64,000 nt of DNA, from NCBI RefSeq assembly GCF_002278075.1, contig NZ_CP022992.1:1-64000 (forward strand). The letters run 5' to 3'. The position numbers were made by a program, and so were the translations under genes. This stretch comes from Paraburkholderia aromaticivorans (GTDB taxonomy: Bacteria; Pseudomonadota; Gammaproteobacteria; Burkholderiales; Burkholderiaceae). Position 1 is the first letter of the stretch. Each line of letters begins with the position of its first letter. A model generated the notes under the pieces. It worked only from the letters and a program-made list of their open reading frames with translations, had not been told where the DNA came from and ran no database searches. Positions 43,383 to 52,147 of this stretch are shown in pieces.

Positions 43383-43559
43383 ATGGCAAAAGGTACGGCA
43401 GTCGGTGTCGGCGCAATCGTGATCAGCGCTGACCGGAACAAACGTGTCAAGCGCAAGGCGACCCTCGAAAAGAAGCACCTGGAGAAGGTCATGATGATCC
43501 AGGTCGAGACGAAGCCCCGAGCCATGCGCACGGCGTCGACGCGCACCGACACGATCTGA
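43383..43559 (+). CDS. small basic hypothetical protein
   Basis: 58 residues with a strong SD (AAAGGAGAG). Gly/Val-rich start then Lys/Arg-rich helix (NKRVKRKATLEKKHLEKV), a composition fitting nucleic-acid binding. No family recognised. Confidence 0.5.
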   Translation: MAKGTAVGVGAIVISADRNKRVKRKATLEKKHLEKVMMIQVETKPRAMRTASTRTDTI

Positions 43560-43568
43560 TCCTCCGCC

Positions 43569-44033
43569 ATGAAAGCCATCTCCATCTGGCAGCCGCATGC
43601 CTCACTCCTTCTCGTTGGCCCGAAGCGCTACGAAACGCGGGGCTGGCGGCTTCCACGCTCGATCGTTGGAACGCGAGTGGCCATTCATGCTGCGAAGGCG
43701 ACTGGGGACCTGATGGAACTCGCCCAGTACGTAAGCGATCGCAACGACGGTGCACCGGTGGAAGAAGCCTTCGACCGGTATCTTCGCGCGATCCTGGCGG
43801 CGGGCTTTCGTACCCTCCGGGAGATGCCCCTCGGCTGCATCATCGGCAGCGTGGTGTTCAAGGAAAGTGTGCCGTCAGAGCTGGCCGAAGGGCACGGGAA
43901 TTTCGGGGATTTTTCGCCCGGTCGGTTTGCCTGGATGGCGGCCGATGCACGTCTGCTTCCCGAGCCGGTGCCGTTTCGCGGCATGCAAGGCTTCTTTGAC
44001 GTACCAGACGAGTTGATCGCGGAGGCGGCCTAG
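43569..44033 (+). CDS. ASCH-domain protein
   Basis: 154 residues. MKAISIWQPHASLLLVGPKRYETRGW at the N-terminus and a VAIHAAK segment match the ASCH pattern (WQPWA, K.YETR.W, AIHA). A GRFAWM ... PFRGMQGFF region closes the fold. ASCH domains bind RNA or modified nucleosides; some are amidohydrolases or RNases. Nine bases after the previous stop. Confidence 0.8.
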   Translation: MKAISIWQPHASLLLVGPKRYETRGWRLPRSIVGTRVAIHAAKATGDLMELAQYVSDRNDGAPVEEAFDRYLRAILAAGFRTLREMPLGCIIGSVVFKESVPSELAEGHGNFGDFSPGRFAWMAADARLLPEPVPFRGMQGFFDVPDELIAEAA

Positions 44034-44102
44034 GCGCGCCAGGGGTTGAATCCACGACGCGATCGCGCAAACTCGCCGCATAGCACATCGAACAGTCATC
44101 TC

Positions 44103-44486
44103 ATGTCCCAATCAGCGTCAGCCCCGACTCATACCCCAGAGCAGATCGTGCGTCTGCTGCACGGGCATCGGTTCGACCTCTCGACGGAGAAGCACCTGCA
44201 GGAGGGTGTCGAAAGCGCCTTCAAGGCAGCGGGGGTGACGTTCGAGCGGGAGAAGCGCATTTCGCCCAAGGACATTCTCGATTTCCTGATTGCCGGTGGC
44301 ATCGCCGTGGAATGCAAGATGCGCAACAAGGCGCGGAAGATCGACATCTTCAAGCAGATCTCGCGGTACGCTGAAAGCCCGGACGTGACCGCGATTGTCC
44401 TCGCATCGAATATCGCAATGGGGTTGCCCGCCGAGATCAACGGCAAGCCCGTCTATGCGGCTTCCTTGAGCCGGGGGTGGATCTGA
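44103..44486 (+). CDS. PD-(D/E)XK nuclease-like protein (VRR-NUC-type)
   Basis: 127 residues. Residues 58-85 (PKDILDFLIAGGIAVECKMRNK) give the D...E-x-K arrangement of a PD-(D/E)XK active site, followed by a helix and the AIVLAS strand, consistent with a minimal VRR-NUC-like nuclease. It overlaps the SNF2 helicase start by one base (TGATG). Together they probably act on branched or damaged DNA. Confidence 0.7.
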   Translation: MSQSASAPTHTPEQIVRLLHGHRFDLSTEKHLQEGVESAFKAAGVTFEREKRISPKDILDFLIAGGIAVECKMRNKARKIDIFKQISRYAESPDVTAIVLASNIAMGLPAEINGKPVYAASLSRGWI

Positions 44487-46231
44487 TGCGGCGGACGTTC
44501 GGGGAACTTCGGCTCATCAAGGACGGCAAGGCGTGGGAAGTTTCACGTCTCGAGCCGCATGTGGCCATCCGCTTCAAGCAGCTGTTTCCCCGAGTGCCTA
44601 AGCAGTCGGCCGGCCCGTTCGAACTGCCACGTGATCTGATGGTCGCGGCGGATCTGGAGTGGTTCCTGGCCAGATACCCGTTGCATATGACAGTCGAAGA
44701 TCAGGCCGCGCTGCTGGCCGGCAAGGCGCTATTCGACGTCCAGCAAGCCGAGCTCGAGCGGATTCTCCTGCCGGATTATGTCCCGCCGGCTATTCCTGGA
44801 CTGCGCGAAGGCGAGGTCATTCGCCACTACCAGCAGCAGGCTATCCAATTGCTGCGTCGACGGCGCGGGCTGTTGCTCGGAGATGAGGGGGGTCTCGGGA
44901 AAACCTATACCGCTGCCGGCTTCCTGTGCGCGGAACCTGGCGCGCTGCCCGCAGCCGTCGTTTGTGACCCACATATGCAGAAACAGTGGAGGGACAAGAT
45001 CCAGGCCTTCACGAACCTGAAGGTTCACATCATCAGGCAGGCCAAGCCCTACGACCTTCCGCCGGCGGACGTCTACATCTTCCGGATCAGCCAGATCCTC
45101 GGCTGGACCGATATTTTCGCGACGGACTTCTTCCGCGCGATGGTCATCGACGAACCGCAGAGCCTGCGCACGGGTACGGGCACGGCGAAGGGCGGCGCGG
45201 CAAAGGTTCTATACGAGCACACGCTCTACCATCTCGGCCTGACGGCTACGCCAATCTACAACTACGGCGTCGAGATGTGGAACGTCATGCAGTTCATCGA
45301 CGACACGGTGCTCGGGTCGTACGCGGATTTCTGCCGGGAGTGGGTCGACAACAACGGTCACATTGCCGATCCGAAGGCGCTTGGCACGTATCTGCGTGAA
45401 CAGCATGTCATGCTGCGTCGCCTCAAGTCGGACGTCGGTCTCGAACTGCCCAAGGTATCCAGGATCGTCGAGTACGTCGACTACGACGCGAAAGCGGTGG
45501 AGTCGATCGAGGAAATGGCACGGCGCCTCGCGATCCGGGCAACGACAGGCGCATTCGTCGAGCGCGGTCAGGCTGCGCGCGAACTGGACATGATGGTCAG
45601 GCAGGCTACTGGCGTTTCCAAGGCGAAATCCGTCGCGCAGTTTGTGCGCCTCATGGTAGCGGCCGGGGAGCCGGTGCTGTTGATGGGCTGGCATCGAGCC
45701 GTCTACGAAATCTGGCTGAAGGAGCTGAAGGATCTCCGCCCAGCGATGTACACCGGCAGCGAGACAGCCGGGAAGAAGAATGCCGAGAAGGATCGATTCA
45801 TGTCGGGCGACACCGACGTGATGATCATGTCCCTGCGCTCCGGCGCCGGCGTCGACGATCTGCAGCATCGCTGCTCTGTCGTGGTCTTCGGCGAGCTCGA
45901 CTGGTCACCGGGTATCCACCAGCAGGTGATCTGGCGGCTTGATCGGGAAGGACAGGAGGATCCGGTTACCGCTTTCTTTCTGGTATCCGAGGAAGGCAGC
46001 GATCCTCCGATCATGGACGTGCTCGGGATCAAGGCGAGCGAGGCTCGCCAGATTGTCGATCCGCATCTTGGCGTCGAACGCGTCGACGACGACATGAGCA
46101 ACGTGATGCGCCTGGTCGAGCGCTACCTCGCGAAGGTGGGGGGCAGGGCGAAGATTGCCGCTACGGTCGCCACCGAGGACAATCAGCCGCCGTCGTCGAT
46201 GCCGACAGAGCAGGAAGAACTCTTCAACTGA
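44486..46231 (+). CDS. SNF2-family DNA translocase/helicase
   Basis: 581 residues. Walker A GDEGGLGKT at about residues 132-140, Walker B VIDEPQSLR at about 220 and motif III GLTATPIYN. The C-terminal RecA lobe has SLRSGAGVDDLQ and motif VI WRLDREGQEDPV. This is the phage/plasmid SNF2 type normally found next to a VRR-NUC nuclease. A GTG at 44477 is an alternative start; the ATG overlapping the nuclease stop is preferred. Confidence 0.82.
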   Translation: MRRTFGELRLIKDGKAWEVSRLEPHVAIRFKQLFPRVPKQSAGPFELPRDLMVAADLEWFLARYPLHMTVEDQAALLAGKALFDVQQAELERILLPDYVPPAIPGLREGEVIRHYQQQAIQLLRRRRGLLLGDEGGLGKTYTAAGFLCAEPGALPAAVVCDPHMQKQWRDKIQAFTNLKVHIIRQAKPYDLPPADVYIFRISQILGWTDIFATDFFRAMVIDEPQSLRTGTGTAKGGAAKVLYEHTLYHLGLTATPIYNYGVEMWNVMQFIDDTVLGSYADFCREWVDNNGHIADPKALGTYLREQHVMLRRLKSDVGLELPKVSRIVEYVDYDAKAVESIEEMARRLAIRATTGAFVERGQAARELDMMVRQATGVSKAKSVAQFVRLMVAAGEPVLLMGWHRAVYEIWLKELKDLRPAMYTGSETAGKKNAEKDRFMSGDTDVMIMSLRSGAGVDDLQHRCSVVVFGELDWSPGIHQQVIWRLDREGQEDPVTAFFLVSEEGSDPPIMDVLGIKASEARQIVDPHLGVERVDDDMSNVMRLVERYLAKVGGRAKIAATVATEDNQPPSSMPTEQEELFN

Positions 46232-46341
46232 CCGGCGGTTTTCGAAAAGGAATTTGCTGGGTCGCGCAGGCTGTCTGCCCAATTCCGGCCGACGCTGGCA
46301 GACCGGATAACCCCGGACTTGAGTGGCCTCATCGAGTTTGC

Positions 46342-46423
46342 TTCCCAGCAGGAATTGCTTGGTCAAATTTCCGTTATAATTCTCACCAGCTTTCCAGCCG
46401 GTAGCTTGGTCCGTTATCCAGCC
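46342..46423 (+). promoter_or_regulatory. operon-head promoter box and 5' hairpin, longer spacing
   Basis: TTCCCAGCAGGAA (46342-46354) with the -10 TATAAT at 46375-46380, 20 bases from the box rather than the usual 7-9. Hairpin GCTTGG-tccgttat-CCAGC (46400-46423) with one bulge. Confidence 0.65.
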
Positions 46424-46550
46424 AGGCACGTCAGTGCCATCTCCACGCCTGCACAGGGCTCCTCTCCGGTTACGCCGGCGGGGCTATTCAGCACGTTTTT
46501 GCGAGTTCAGCGCCAGTCGGTGCATGGATTCGTCATGCCTTTTTCATTCA

Positions 46551-46604
46551 CCCCATAGGGACGTATATCCCTATGGGATGTGCTCCCTTCATCAGGAGCA
46601 CCAC
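46551..46604 (+). promoter_or_regulatory. SD-sequestering leader of the gene at 46605
   Basis: P1 is a perfect covaried stem CCCATAGGG with CCCTATGGG. P2 is GTGCTCC with GGAGCAC. Confidence 0.88.
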
Positions 46605-47606
46605 ATGAAAAGTGACTTCGATCTAGTCCGGTTGCTCGGTCCCACGGGCGTTGTTCCGGACAACCAGATCAATGCCTGGCCGCCGGAGGATCTGCAGATG
46701 CGAGTAGGGATTCCGCACTGCGGAGGCAAACTCGCCATCCACGCATTCAACAGCGGTTATCCGGTCATGGTTTCCGCCAATGCGTTCTTCAACCATGAGA
46801 CTGGGCAGTTCGACATCCCGCAGTACTCGCCGTTGCAGGATCTGGATGTCGCGTTAGATAGTGCCGGCTACGTCGCAATGATGAATTTCAAAGCGAAGGG
46901 GCGGCAGAACGGCGTCGGGGGTATCTATCCCTGGTCGTACTCGCAGTACTTGACACTGGCCTATCTGTTGCGTCCGAGGTGGTTCAGCAGTATGGACCTT
47001 TGTTGCGAACCCGAGGCGACGAACGGTGGCATCGATACCGATTGGCGCATCCGGGCCACGGCTACCATGCTCGAGGCGTTGCTGCAGATCATCGAGGCAT
47101 GGCAGCAGGAATACGCGAGGGACTGTTCGGCGAGTACCGTCGAGAACGACCTTCGCGCTCCCGTCCCGGTCATTCAAGGCTGGACCTGCGAGGAGTACGC
47201 AGAAAGCCTCGATCTGACGATGGAAGTGTGGGAGCGGCATGGCTGGCTCGCACCGCCGGCGCTCCTCGGGCTGGGTTCAGTTTGTCGGCGTGACCTTCAT
47301 CATCCGAAGCATGGTCTTTTCGCAATCTTGGACGGACTGGAATCTCGTCTGCCAAAGGGAACGAAAATTCACTGTTTCGGCGTGAAGGGGGCGGCGCTCG
47401 ATCGCGTGAAGATGTATCCCTTCGTGGCGTCCTGCGACAGCATGGCGTACGACTACGGTGCCCGTCGTCGTGCTTTTGCGAGTGGTATCTCTAACTCGAT
47501 GGAGCATCGGTCGTCCGAAATGACCAACTGGATGCAGGCGGCCGAAGCTCGCATGCGTCCTCAGGCGGGTGATCAGTTCCGCCTGTCGTTTTTCGAAGCC
47601 GCGTAA
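46605..47606 (+). CDS. DpdA/TGT-like deazapurine DNA-modification protein
   Basis: 333 residues. LDSAGYVAM at about residue 84 corresponds to the DSGG(F) active-site loop of tRNA-guanine transglycosylases. Further on are VPVIQGWTCEEY, LLGLGSVCRR, IHCFGVKG and SCDSMAYDYGARRR, the pattern I recognise from phage DpdA-type proteins that insert 7-deazaguanine into DNA. TGT proper binds tRNA; the DNA role is known only for DpdA relatives. No preQ0 synthesis genes are in the window. Operon with 47675 and 48398. Confidence 0.72.
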   Translation: MKSDFDLVRLLGPTGVVPDNQINAWPPEDLQMRVGIPHCGGKLAIHAFNSGYPVMVSANAFFNHETGQFDIPQYSPLQDLDVALDSAGYVAMMNFKAKGRQNGVGGIYPWSYSQYLTLAYLLRPRWFSSMDLCCEPEATNGGIDTDWRIRATATMLEALLQIIEAWQQEYARDCSASTVENDLRAPVPVIQGWTCEEYAESLDLTMEVWERHGWLAPPALLGLGSVCRRDLHHPKHGLFAILDGLESRLPKGTKIHCFGVKGAALDRVKMYPFVASCDSMAYDYGARRRAFASGISNSMEHRSSEMTNWMQAAEARMRPQAGDQFRLSFFEAA

Positions 47607-47618
47607 GCAGCTTCTTTC

Positions 47619-47674
47619 CCTCACGGGGCACGTTCCCGTGAGGGACGTGCTCCAACTCTTAAGGAGCATTTGTC
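47619..47674 (+). promoter_or_regulatory. SD-sequestering leader of the gene at 47675
   Basis: P1 is a perfect 10-bp stem CCCTCACGGG with CCCGTGAGGG. P2 pairs TGCTCC with GGAGCA plus GAC/GTC. Confidence 0.88.
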
Positions 47675-48328
47675 ATGTCGATCGTCAATTCGCCGTTTGC
47701 GCATCAAGTTAACGGCAAGTGGTTTCTCAGCAGCCATGCGGTACCGCAGTCGCAAACCATGCGGGAGTATCAGGTTCAGGTTCGTGGTGCGTACGGCAAT
47801 TTGCGCGGCGTGAAATTTGCCGAGCAGGGTGTCGACTACGACCACTTCGAGCTTTCGCTGGGAGAACTTTTCCCGCGAAGAAGCGAGAAAACCGTCACCG
47901 ACATGGATCTCGATCTGTGGGCGGCAGCGGAATACGCAATTGGCCGGCCTTTCCATTTCGTGCCGGGTCAGGGTGTTATCTGCAACGGCCACCGTGGCGC
48001 AGTCAAGGACATGCAGGGCAATGGCCTTGTCGAGGTTCGCCTTGCATCCGGGCAGGTGTGCGTGAGTGCCGCGTACCCCGACGTGTTTCCCGATCCGCTT
48101 GATTTTGTATGGCGTCCCGTCCCTGAGCAGGATAAATTGATCCTCTTCAATCGCACTGGACGCGAGTTCATTGCTCTTCGTCGCAGCAAAGGTAAATGGT
48201 TTGCCGAGACTGGCGAAACCTTCCGCAAGCGAGACGAAGCCATGCGAGCAATGGAAGCGTGGGCCCGCAATCGCATTCGAACCGAGTGTGACGAACGTGC
48301 ATCGCGTGCCATGGCTCGCGCAAACTGA
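47675..48328 (+). CDS. hypothetical protein in DpdA-like operon
   Basis: 217 residues, soluble, beta-rich first half and an Arg-rich helical C-terminus (MEAWARNRIRTECDERASRA). No family recognised. Its place directly after the DpdA-like gene suggests a shared pathway, by inference. Confidence 0.65.
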   Translation: MSIVNSPFAHQVNGKWFLSSHAVPQSQTMREYQVQVRGAYGNLRGVKFAEQGVDYDHFELSLGELFPRRSEKTVTDMDLDLWAAAEYAIGRPFHFVPGQGVICNGHRGAVKDMQGNGLVEVRLASGQVCVSAAYPDVFPDPLDFVWRPVPEQDKLILFNRTGREFIALRRSKGKWFAETGETFRKRDEAMRAMEAWARNRIRTECDERASRAMARAN

Positions 48329-48335
48329 TCTTCTT

Positions 48336-48397
48336 AACCCTGACGGGGCACGCTCCCGTCGGGGGCGTGCTTCGACAAATCTATGGAGCACAAGAAT
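48336..48397 (+). promoter_or_regulatory. SD-sequestering leader of the gene at 48398
   Basis: P1 pairs CCCtGACGGG with CCCGTCgGGG (covaried). P2 pairs CGTGCTTC with GGAGCAC. Confidence 0.82.
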
Positions 48398-49138
48398 ATG
48401 TCCAAGCAAGTTACTCCGCAGCAACTCGCGGAAATTGTCACGAAACTGTTGACCGGAGATTCGGGCGAGGTGGATAGCCACGAGTCGTTCAGCGGCTTCA
48501 TGACCGATATAGCCAAGGTGGTCTGCGACTACTGTGGTGGCGAGGTGGTGACGGAAGCTGCGCCGCTGGACGATGTATGGTACGTCCCGATCCGCGGCAA
48601 TGAGTGTCTGCCGGATGCATTCGGCGGTATCTGGCGCGACTGCGATCCGGAAGGTCAGTTGTTCGAACAGCCGGAAGAATCTGTTCAGGCCTTGGAAGCC
48701 AAGCCCGCGCCGATTCGGACCGTGCCTGTCGGCGTCAGCCAGCGCAGCACGTTCGCGACCGATGGCTATCGCGATGCGAAGGCAGGACTGCTGGCCAGCG
48801 CGCCGGCCGGTGACCCGGTCTGCGTCGTCGAGTACCTCGCGGGTTATCGTGAGGCAAAGCGCGAGCTCGCCCAAGTCGAATTCGAGAAGTACGATTTCGG
48901 CGATGGTGTCTCTGTGCATGGGCACGATCTATGGGAAACCGGCGACGACGCCGATTTCACCAAGATCGCGTATCTTGAGTATCCGGAGGATGGCCAAGAC
49001 ACCGACCTGCACAAGGTGACGTTCCATGTTCGCTTCAACGCAAACGGAACTTTCACCGAGGCGTATGCCCTGGAGGTCGCGTCTGGCAACCTGATCGGTG
49101 TCCGTGCGGTCCGCGAAGAATCGATCGCATCGGTCTAA
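48398..49138 (+). CDS. hypothetical protein in DpdA-like operon
   Basis: 246 residues, strongly acidic. A lone CDYCGG pair around residues 49-54 and further Cys later do not define a clear zinc site. No family recognised. Last cistron before a terminator. Confidence 0.62.
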   Translation: MSKQVTPQQLAEIVTKLLTGDSGEVDSHESFSGFMTDIAKVVCDYCGGEVVTEAAPLDDVWYVPIRGNECLPDAFGGIWRDCDPEGQLFEQPEESVQALEAKPAPIRTVPVGVSQRSTFATDGYRDAKAGLLASAPAGDPVCVVEYLAGYREAKRELAQVEFEKYDFGDGVSVHGHDLWETGDDADFTKIAYLEYPEDGQDTDLHKVTFHVRFNANGTFTEAYALEVASGNLIGVRAVREESIASV

Positions 49139-49168
49139 CGAGGTAGCTGACAACTACGCTTGTGTGTA

Positions 49169-49213
49169 CCCCGCCCGCCGCGGCTCCCATTTGGGAGTCG
49201 GGCGGGCGTTTTC
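49169..49213 (+). terminator. intrinsic terminator
   Basis: CCCGCCCG pairs with CGGGCGGG across a loop with CTCCC/GGGAG, then CGTTTTC. Confidence 0.9.
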
Positions 49214-49358
49214 ATTGGTGCGCACGGATCCGTACTGGGCGAAAGCACTATCGCTTGGCGCCTGTTTCGGGAAGGATCCGGGGAGTTGATCCCTCTACAC
49301 TCGGAGGCTTCGGCCGCAGTTGTCGATGGCGGCGCGGTACCTGACAGGGAGAGAACTG

Positions 49359-49634
49359 ATGGCCGTGTACGTCGACGATGCGGCAATCGTGTGGAAGGGG
49401 AAGCCGCGCTTTCATCTGTCTGCGGATTCGGTCGATGAACTGCATGGGTTCGCGCAGGCTGTCGGGATAAATCGGTGCTGGTATCACGCTGGCGCAAGAC
49501 ATCCGCACTACGACATCACCGAGCCGCAGCGCGCCACAGCCATTGCAAACGGCGCGATCGCCGTGTCGCAGCGGGAATTGATGCAGGTGGCACGGCGAAT
49601 CAATCGAAATTCTGTTTCGGGTAACGCCCGGTAA
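49359..49634 (+). CDS. DUF4031 family protein
   Basis: 91 residues. MAVYVDDAAIVWKGKPRFHLSADS, then an HPHYDI segment and a final GAIAVSQRELM match the DUF4031 pattern (VYVDD, HL.AD, H.HYDI.). Common in phages and plasmids; function unknown. SD AGGGAGAG. Eight bases before the next gene. Confidence 0.85.
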   Translation: MAVYVDDAAIVWKGKPRFHLSADSVDELHGFAQAVGINRCWYHAGARHPHYDITEPQRATAIANGAIAVSQRELMQVARRINRNSVSGNAR

Positions 49635-49642
49635 GGACAATT

Positions 49643-50344
49643 ATGGATGTCACCACGATCGCGCTTCGTCTGTTCCAGAGCCAGGCGCAGATTCTCAAGG
49701 CTATCAATGGGAGCGCGATATATGGGCATGAGCGGCTGATGGCCATGCTCAGTACGGGTGTCAAGCTGGCTGACTGGATGGAGCACGATGCCGGGGGCAT
49801 GCTTGCGTTAGACCAATCAGCAGAGGTGCGACGCAGCCTTCGCCAGTCCATCGAGATGACAAGCGAGAATCTCGAATGGATTCGGGAGACTCTACGAGCC
49901 AATGGCCGGTGGGCATTGCCGGACGGTGATTTCATGCGAAAGCTGATGGCGGATATCGATTCGGTTTGGACCTTTCCGTCGCCAGCAGTCAATCCGGACA
50001 TGGAGGTGCTGTTCAGGCTGGTCTGGGCGCAGGCGCTGACAGTCGAAAAGCTTGACCACCTCGCTCGCGCTCTTCAATCCGATCAACAAGGGGAGCGTAA
50101 GCATCTCGTGCTCACGGCATTCCAGATGGCCGAGTGCATCGAAGGGAACTGCAGGCGGGAGCTCGAGGGCGCTTCGCTAGGCGATCAGAAGCGGATCTGG
50201 GCAGTCAGCATTGACGCATTGCGCGATGTCTATGCGCGGAAGGTTCCCACATTGCGCGAAGGACCGGGGGGGACGCCGAGCGACGCAGATCTGATCCTGA
50301 TGCTTGCAGATTGCGTACGAGAGACGACGGGGGCCTCGGCCTGA
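49643..50344 (+). CDS. hypothetical protein
   Basis: 233 residues, mainly helical. SD TAAGGA. No domain recognised. Cotranscribed with DUF4031; neither carries the repeated leader. Confidence 0.6.
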   Translation: MDVTTIALRLFQSQAQILKAINGSAIYGHERLMAMLSTGVKLADWMEHDAGGMLALDQSAEVRRSLRQSIEMTSENLEWIRETLRANGRWALPDGDFMRKLMADIDSVWTFPSPAVNPDMEVLFRLVWAQALTVEKLDHLARALQSDQQGERKHLVLTAFQMAECIEGNCRRELEGASLGDQKRIWAVSIDALRDVYARKVPTLREGPGGTPSDADLILMLADCVRETTGASA

Positions 50345-50347
50345 TAG

Positions 50348-50413
50348 TTCCTGTCAGGAAATTCGGCTATACTCAAAGCCGATCCTTGATCCGGTAGCTG
50401 GCCGCACTCAGCC
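50348..50413 (+). promoter_or_regulatory. operon-head promoter box and 5' hairpin
   Basis: Perfect palindrome TTCCTGTCAGGAA (50348-50360), only three bases after the previous stop, and -10 TATACT (50368-50373). Shortened hairpin GCTG-gccgcact-CAGC (50393-50413), then GGCC and CGCCGATCCGGCG hairpins. Confidence 0.85.
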
Positions 50414-50454
50414 TAACAGGCCAGAAATGGCTTTCTTCACGCCGATCCGGCGTT

Positions 50455-50514
50455 ATCCCTCGCGGGGCATTCTGCCCTGCGGGCCGTCTGCTCCGCCTTA
50501 CCCAGGAGCAGAAC
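50455..50514 (+). promoter_or_regulatory. SD-sequestering leader of the gene at 50515
   Basis: P1 pairs CCC..GCGGGGc with CCCtGCGGG. P2 pairs TCTGCTCC with GGAGCAGA, a full Watson-Crick stem. Confidence 0.8.
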
Positions 50515-50976
50515 ATGTCCAACCCCGTTTTGATTTCCCGCGAACTGCTGCGGTCACTGATCACCATGTCGAAGGATCAGGTGCAGGGTCACGTCGGCGC
50601 TTCCGGCGATCTCGATCTTCCGGCAAGGAAGAGCGCAATCGCCGCAGCGGAAATCCTGTACAGCCAGTCGGAGATTGCATTCTCGGATCTCAACGTCTGC
50701 CCGAGAATCGCGACGAACCACATCATGCGCGAAACTAACGATCTCCTGCAGTCCCAGGGTGACAACAATCCCTGGTGCTACTGCGGGGACTACGAGTTCG
50801 GTTTCTTCCTGTCCGTCCCATCCGACGGGGCTGTCGAGGATTACGCGAGCCAGGGCTACCCGGTTCCGGCGGATCTTCAGGCCTTGTGGGCATGGGCGCG
50901 GGAACGCAGTTTCAGCTGGATTCAGCTCGACGCCGACGGCTCCGATGTGGATGGACTGACGGCGTACGACTGGTAA
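50515..50976 (+). CDS. hypothetical protein, possibly DUF5983-like
   Basis: 153 residues. The C-terminal half (CGDYEFGFFLSVP, then FSWIQLDADG) resembles a plasmid family I tentatively associate with DUF5983. Function unknown. First cistron of an operon with 51072 and 51436. Confidence 0.6.
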   Translation: MSNPVLISRELLRSLITMSKDQVQGHVGASGDLDLPARKSAIAAAEILYSQSEIAFSDLNVCPRIATNHIMRETNDLLQSQGDNNPWCYCGDYEFGFFLSVPSDGAVEDYASQGYPVPADLQALWAWARERSFSWIQLDADGSDVDGLTAYDW

Positions 50977-51071
50977 CCACGAAACGCAGGGGCTTGCGGG
51001 AGCGCTCGACATGCGTAGAGTCGAACGCGCTCGCAAGCCGTGTGCGCAACTTTTTCTTTGAGAGGAAAGTG

Positions 51072-51314
51072 ATGAAGCAAGCAAAGTTCGGGAAGGCTCT
51101 GGCAATCGCGCTCGCTCTGAGCGTGCCCATGACGGTCGTACATGCCGAAGGCTGCATGAAGGGCGCGGTCGCTGGCGCGGTGGTTGGCCACGTCGCCGGT
51201 CATCACGCGATTCTCGGTGCGATGGCAGGATGCGCAGTCGGTCGCCACATGGCAAAGAAGGAGCGTGAGCAGCGTGCGATCCGTGAAGCGCACTACAACG
51301 CCAACCGTCAGTAG
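51072..51314 (+). CDS. small exported glycine-zipper protein
   Basis: 80 residues. Signal peptide cleaved after VVHA, then a Gly/Ala-rich stretch (GAVAGAVVGHVAGHHAILGA) typical of glycine-zipper membrane-associated proteins, and a charged tail. SD AGAGGAAAG without the repeated leader. Confidence 0.65.
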   Translation: MKQAKFGKALAIALALSVPMTVVHAEGCMKGAVAGAVVGHVAGHHAILGAMAGCAVGRHMAKKEREQRAIREAHYNANRQ

Positions 51315-51372
51315 GGCACCTGATTCCGCGATCCGTAGTGTGACGCCGTCGGCACGAGGCGTCAGTTTTCTT

Positions 51373-51435
51373 ACCCGGAGGGGCGTATTCCCTTCGGGAG
51401 TGCGCTTCTCCTCTTTTCGACGAGGAGTAGCAAAA
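51373..51435 (+). promoter_or_regulatory. SD-sequestering leader of the gene at 51436
   Basis: P1 pairs CCCGgAGGG with CCCTTCGGG (covaried). P2 pairs GCTTCTCCTC with GAGGAGTAGC, one mismatch. Confidence 0.82.
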
Positions 51436-51783
51436 ATGCATGTTCAGTTGCAAGATGCGGCGGTTCAGGCTGCGATCATCGGGGGCCTTTTCACCCTGAC
51501 ATCGGCGGTGATCGCTGCGGTGGCCGCGGCGGTGATCGGCAAGCGGTTCGACAATCAGCGCAAGCTGAAGTTTCTGCTGGACCGCGCCGTTCGCGATCTC
51601 GCTTTCGCCCTTGCGGTCGAAGACGAGCATTGTGCGATGCATGTCCAGGAACGCGGTGAGTCGTTCAAGAAACGCATCCGGGACAAAGTCCGGGAATCCG
51701 GCCTGGAGTGGTCGGGTGATTTCACGCCGGGCCGGGCCCGACACATGATCGCGCGATACGCGCAACGAAGTAACGCAGAGTAG
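51436..51783 (+). CDS. single-pass membrane protein, leader-controlled
   Basis: 115 residues. One N-terminal membrane segment (about residues 11-35, Ile/Ala/Val-rich), then a basic cytoplasmic domain. No family recognised. Confidence 0.6.
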   Translation: MHVQLQDAAVQAAIIGGLFTLTSAVIAAVAAAVIGKRFDNQRKLKFLLDRAVRDLAFALAVEDEHCAMHVQERGESFKKRIRDKVRESGLEWSGDFTPGRARHMIARYAQRSNAE

Positions 51784-51809
51784 TTTCGACCGGCTTTTGT
51801 CGGTCAGAT

Positions 51810-51846
51810 GCCTGGGCGCCGCTGTATAGCGCCTAGGCACCATTCC
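51810..51846 (+). terminator. terminator-like hairpin
   Basis: TGCCTgGGCGC pairs with GCGCCtAGGCA, followed by ACCATTCCT; T-tract weak. Confidence 0.5.
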
Positions 51847-51868
51847 TAAATCCAATCCATCACACATC

Positions 51869-52060
51869 ATGAATACTGCCGAGAAAATCCAGCAGCTCCT
51901 CGACTCACCCAGCACGTCGTACTGGCTGAAGAGCGCGCTCCGGACGCTGCTCGAGCGCGATGCGCTGGATGCTTCCAGTGATGCTGAGATGCTTGCCGAG
52001 GTGATGGGGGCACGGCTGAACGAAATCCTGTCACAAGCCCAATCGGGACGAGCGGCGTGA
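51869..52060 (+). CDS. small helical hypothetical protein
   Basis: 63 residues, helical, soluble. No clear SD upstream (ATCACACATC). No family recognised. Confidence 0.45.
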   Translation: MNTAEKIQQLLDSPSTSYWLKSALRTLLERDALDASSDAEMLAEVMGARLNEILSQAQSGRAA

Positions 52061-52078
52061 GCTTGACAATACCGTTGC

Positions 52079-52147
52079 TTCCTACCTGGAAATCTGCGGT
52101 ACACTATGACCTGATCCATGATCCGGTAGCTAGACCGTCACCTAGCC
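52079..52147 (+). promoter_or_regulatory. operon-head promoter box and 5' hairpin, covaried
   Basis: TTCCTACCTGGAA (52079-52091) and -10-like TACACT (52100-52105). Hairpin GCTAG-accgtcac-CTAGC (52125-52147), a second independent GCTAG/CTAGC version. Confidence 0.75.
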
